Shown in pieces: positions 4,508 to 6,541 of a stretch of 6,541 nucleotides of DNA (position 1 is the stretch's first letter; each line of letters begins with the position of its first letter). This DNA comes from Candidatus Microgenomates bacterium (GTDB taxonomy: Bacteria > Patescibacteriota > Microgenomatia > 2-02-FULL-39-11): positions 1-6,541 of the forward strand of contig JALHWS010000012.1 in the NCBI GenBank assembly GCA_022866885.1. Direction: 5' to 3'. The notes under the pieces were generated by a model that did not search any database, had not been told where the DNA came from, and saw only the letters and a program-made list of their open reading frames with translations. The position numbers were made by a program, and so were the translations under genes.

Positions 4508-5929
4508 ATGACTGTATTTCCTTTCATAGTGATTGGAATTATTTCTATCTTGAATATTATGTTTTCTCCCTCCTTTTCTCCCACCTGGGATTTTCCGGAA
4601 CATCTTTATGCCGGTCTGGTCCGGCTGGGGATGATGGCTAAACCAGGCGGTTACCAGTATCTTCCTTATGGCTATATTAATGATGCTTTGCCGATTCTTT
4701 TCTCCCAGCTTTTTCCCGTCTCTTGGTTTCCTACCTCATATCACCTTTTTTCAGTAGTTATAGGTTGCGCAGGATTGATATTTTTCTTTTTGCTGGTGAA
4801 AGACGGTTTCGGGAAAAAAGTAGCTCTTTTATCTTCTATAACTCTTTTCCTTCTGCCGCGGTTTATAGGTTATCTTCATGTAGATATAAAAGACAGCGTA
4901 ACCGCCAGTTTTCTCATTATCACCTCTTTTTTCTTTAACCGGTATTTGACGAGGCGGAAAATGGTTTATGCCGTTTTCAGTATTTTGTTTTACGCCTGCG
5001 CCGTCAATACGAAGATTACCGCTTTACAGTTTTATCCGGTTTTAGTTGTTTGGATGTTGTTTGACATATTAAAAGATAAACTGCGAGCAATTAGCGAAAA
5101 GAATTCCGTCTCCGAGGGAATGCCTGGATTGATATTATTGTTGTTCCATCTGCTTATTCCTGCGGCAATTTTTTTTCTGCTTTGGCCGGCTTCAATAAAT
5201 GATTTTATTAACATCGTCAAAAACGTCAACGCTTCGATTTACCGTTTGCCCTATACAGCTAATCAGTTATACGCTTTGGAACAGTTATTCGTTACAACTC
5301 CCTTGCCGATCTTGGCTTTTGTTCCTTTTGGGATGTGGGCAGCTATCCGGAAAGTCCATAAAGGAAAAGATTCCCTATCCTTTTTTCTTCTCTTTCTTTT
5401 CTTTTGGACTTTCCTCAAATATCCGCTTTTGCGCCAGCCGGTGATTGACAATGTCCGCTACTTTTTGGAAGTCTTTTATCCGCTGGCTGTTTTTTTTGTG
5501 TTGGGAGTTGGATATTTGGCGAAGAAATACGCCACATTGACGTACTTGGGAGTGTTTCTGTTTTGCCTGTACTTATTTTTTACAACTCATCCATACCAGA
5601 TAAATTACTATAACGCCCTGGCGGTAAACAGGGATGCTGATTTCTGGGCCTCTTCTTACAAAGAGGCGATCGGATATGTCAACCAGGTGGCGCCTAAGGG
5701 AGCGATTGTTTCCTGTCATATGGCCGAACTCCTGGCGCAATATTATTTGCGTTCTGATCTTCGGGAGAAGTTGAATACCAAACCGCCTGAGGAAAGTGAC
5801 GTTGTGGTTATTTTGAACAGGCCGTCTGTTTTTCCTTTATTCCGTTTGTCTGAATACTTCGAGAGAAACAAGCCGCGGAAGGTGATTACGGACCGAGAGG
5901 GGACACCGTTGACCTATATATATTATTAA
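4508..5929 (+). CDS. Divergent GT-C membrane glycosyltransferase (GT39-like)
   Basis: This 473-residue protein has about 12 hydrophobic segments, the first at residues 4-19. It has the layout of PMT-like glycosyltransferases: TWDFPEHLYAG (26-36) in the first outer loop, LLPRFIGYLHVDIKDS (115-130) equivalent to the second acidic loop, VNTKITAL (166-173), then HPYQINYYNALA (361-372) and DFWASSYKEAIGYVNQVAPKGA (378-399), followed by a soluble C-terminal part. Those last two blocks resemble the 'PYxxxYYN... DYWGxSYxEA' ending of this family. The usual adjacent Asp-Glu is replaced by D28 and E31 (WDFPEH), so catalysis or donor use may differ. The ATG at 4508 is the first start after an in-frame TGA at 4493. 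No ribosome binding site is visible, and an AT-rich repeat lies just upstream. The likely role is sugar transfer from a polyprenyl-phosphate donor at the cell surface. Its stop overlaps the stop of the opposing gene. Confidence 0.75.
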   Translation: MTVFPFIVIGIISILNIMFSPSFSPTWDFPEHLYAGLVRLGMMAKPGGYQYLPYGYINDALPILFSQLFPVSWFPTSYHLFSVVIGCAGLIFFFLLVKDGFGKKVALLSSITLFLLPRFIGYLHVDIKDSVTASFLIITSFFFNRYLTRRKMVYAVFSILFYACAVNTKITALQFYPVLVVWMLFDILKDKLRAISEKNSVSEGMPGLILLLFHLLIPAAIFFLLWPASINDFINIVKNVNASIYRLPYTANQLYALEQLFVTTPLPILAFVPFGMWAAIRKVHKGKDSLSFFLLFLFFWTFLKYPLLRQPVIDNVRYFLEVFYPLAVFFVLGVGYLAKKYATLTYLGVFLFCLYLFFTTHPYQINYYNALAVNRDADFWASSYKEAIGYVNQVAPKGAIVSCHMAELLAQYYLRSDLREKLNTKPPEESDVVVILNRPSVFPLFRLSEYFERNKPRKVITDREGTPLTYIYY

Positions 5930-6540
5930 AAATGACTAATAGTGCATTTACAAAGACGTATCTCATAAGAATTACTGCTGATACAGCTTTGAGCAACGTT
6001 CATCCTATCAGCGCAATACTGACTGGGACCTCCTAAATAGGCTGGTGCCGCATCGGATTGTTCGCTGATGCACGCGCAGGAAGGATAGAATTGTTTTAGT
6101 ATTGTGCAGTTATTATCCAGCCAGTTTTCCTGAATACACTGGTGACTCTTTGATAGGCATACGTTTGTGCAATTTTGATAGGTATTGTTCGCCATATACC
6201 AACATCCGCCGCCGTTATAGATTCCTCCGCCTAGACACGGATTAGGATACGGCGTCGGCGTCTTTGTAGAGGTAGGTGTCGGTGTATGGGTGGGAGTTGG
6301 AGTTTTGGTAGAGGTAGGTGTCGGTGTACGCGTTGCTGTCGGCATCGGCGTTTTTGTTGGAGTCCAAGCCGGTGTATTTGTAGGAGCCTGTGGCGTTGGT
6401 GTTTTAGTGGGAGTCAATGTTTTCGTTGGAGTCAGGGTTATAGTGATATTTGGAGCAACTGTAGGAGTTGGTGTTTTTGTTATAGTTACGTCAGGAATGA
6501 TAGAACTAAATGCATTTCTCCGCCAGATCTCAAAGTCCAA
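5926..6540 (-). CDS. Secreted Cys-rich protein with Thr/Pro linker (5'-partial)
   Basis: The frame is open to the right edge. The first complete codon (6540-6538) is TTG, read as Leu in a continuing protein rather than a start, because no signal peptide is present. The visible start, LDFEIWRRNAF, resembles the end of a dockerin-type repeat as found in Patescibacteria surface proteins, where 'DFEIWRR' follows a calcium loop; this is an inference from memory. Residues about 20-100 form a Thr/Pro/Lys linker (TPTKTPTPT style). The rest is a domain with 12 cysteines at visible residues 102, 113, 124, 128, 135, 145, 155, 157, 176, 186, 197 and 199, including GGGCWY and CTNVC, which fits six disulfides in an exported protein. 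No function is known. The gene is convergent with the second glycosyltransferase, and the linker is a plausible O-glycosylation target. Confidence 0.75.
   Translation of the reverse strand: MDFEIWRRNAFSSIIPDVTITKTPTPTVAPNITITLTPTKTLTPTKTPTPQAPTNTPAWTPTKTPMPTATRTPTPTSTKTPTPTHTPTPTSTKTPTPYPNPCLGGGIYNGGGCWYMANNTYQNCTNVCLSKSHQCIQENWLDNNCTILKQFYPSCACISEQSDAAPAYLGGPSQYCADRMNVAQSCISSNSYEIRLCKCTISHF
6266..6328 (-). repeat. 42-bp-period repeat in the Thr/Pro linker
   Basis: A 21-base unit beginning GTAGAGGTAGGTGTCGG on the plus strand occurs identically at 6266-6286 and 6308-6328. The 42-base period keeps the frame and encodes a 14-residue TPTPTSTKTPTPxx unit. Because the copies are identical at the DNA level and not just in protein, recent in-frame duplication is likely. 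Confidence 0.75.
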
Positions 6541-6541
6541 A

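Noticed and set aside
5032..5451. Short minus and plus frames inside the second glycosyltransferase
   Set aside because: They are Lys- or Phe-rich shadows of the membrane segments with no initiation signals.
6240..6480. Repeat array that could be taken for CRISPR
   Set aside because: The repeats are in-frame Thr/Pro codons with no constant repeat-spacer pattern.

Overview
The window looks like metagenomic DNA from a candidate-phyla-radiation (Patescibacteria, Microgenomates-like) bacterium. This is an inference from gene style, not a database match. The pointers are: a short Lys/Glu-rich coiled-coil protein, two divergent GT-C membrane glycosyltransferases, secreted proteins with fibronectin-III-like or Cys-rich domains on Thr/Pro linkers, an apparent dockerin-like tail, an AT-rich 'TTTGAATTT' intergenic repeat, and a CCTGCCTGCG-type palindrome embedded in a gene. 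The standard genetic code fits every gene.

Layout. Positions 2-937 (+) hold the 3' part of a GC-rich secreted protein gene ending in two Cys-rich repeats, followed by a clear intrinsic terminator (944-983). Positions 985-1295 hold no convincing gene but contain several inverted repeats: a 14-bp-arm hairpin (1001-1049), a branched structure ending in seven Ts (1085-1165), and an A/T hairpin plus a 10-bp tandem duplication (1217-1257). Base composition drops from GC-rich to AT-rich across this stretch. Positions 1296-1529 (-) encode a 77-residue coiled-coil protein with a consensus -35 box and almost no 5' leader. It diverges from a two-gene transcription unit: a secreted tandem FN3-like protein (1678-2616, +) and a 587-residue GT39/PMT-like glycosyltransferase (2618-4381, +) that starts with TTG one base after the preceding stop. 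An AT-rich repeat (about 4384-4500) separates it from a second, more divergent GT-C protein (4508-5929, +). That gene converges on, and overlaps by four bases, a minus-strand secreted protein (5926 to the right edge) with a long Thr/Pro linker and a 12-Cys domain.

How the parts may work together. Both membrane enzymes resemble polyprenyl-phosphate-sugar-dependent glycosyltransferases acting on the outer face of the membrane. They sit between genes for exported proteins with Ser/Thr/Pro-rich segments, which are classic O-glycosylation targets. The simplest reading is a cell-surface module: exported adhesin-like or Cys-rich proteins and enzymes that could glycosylate them or build surface glycans. 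The sequence does not prove which substrate is used. Both end genes are cut by the window edges.
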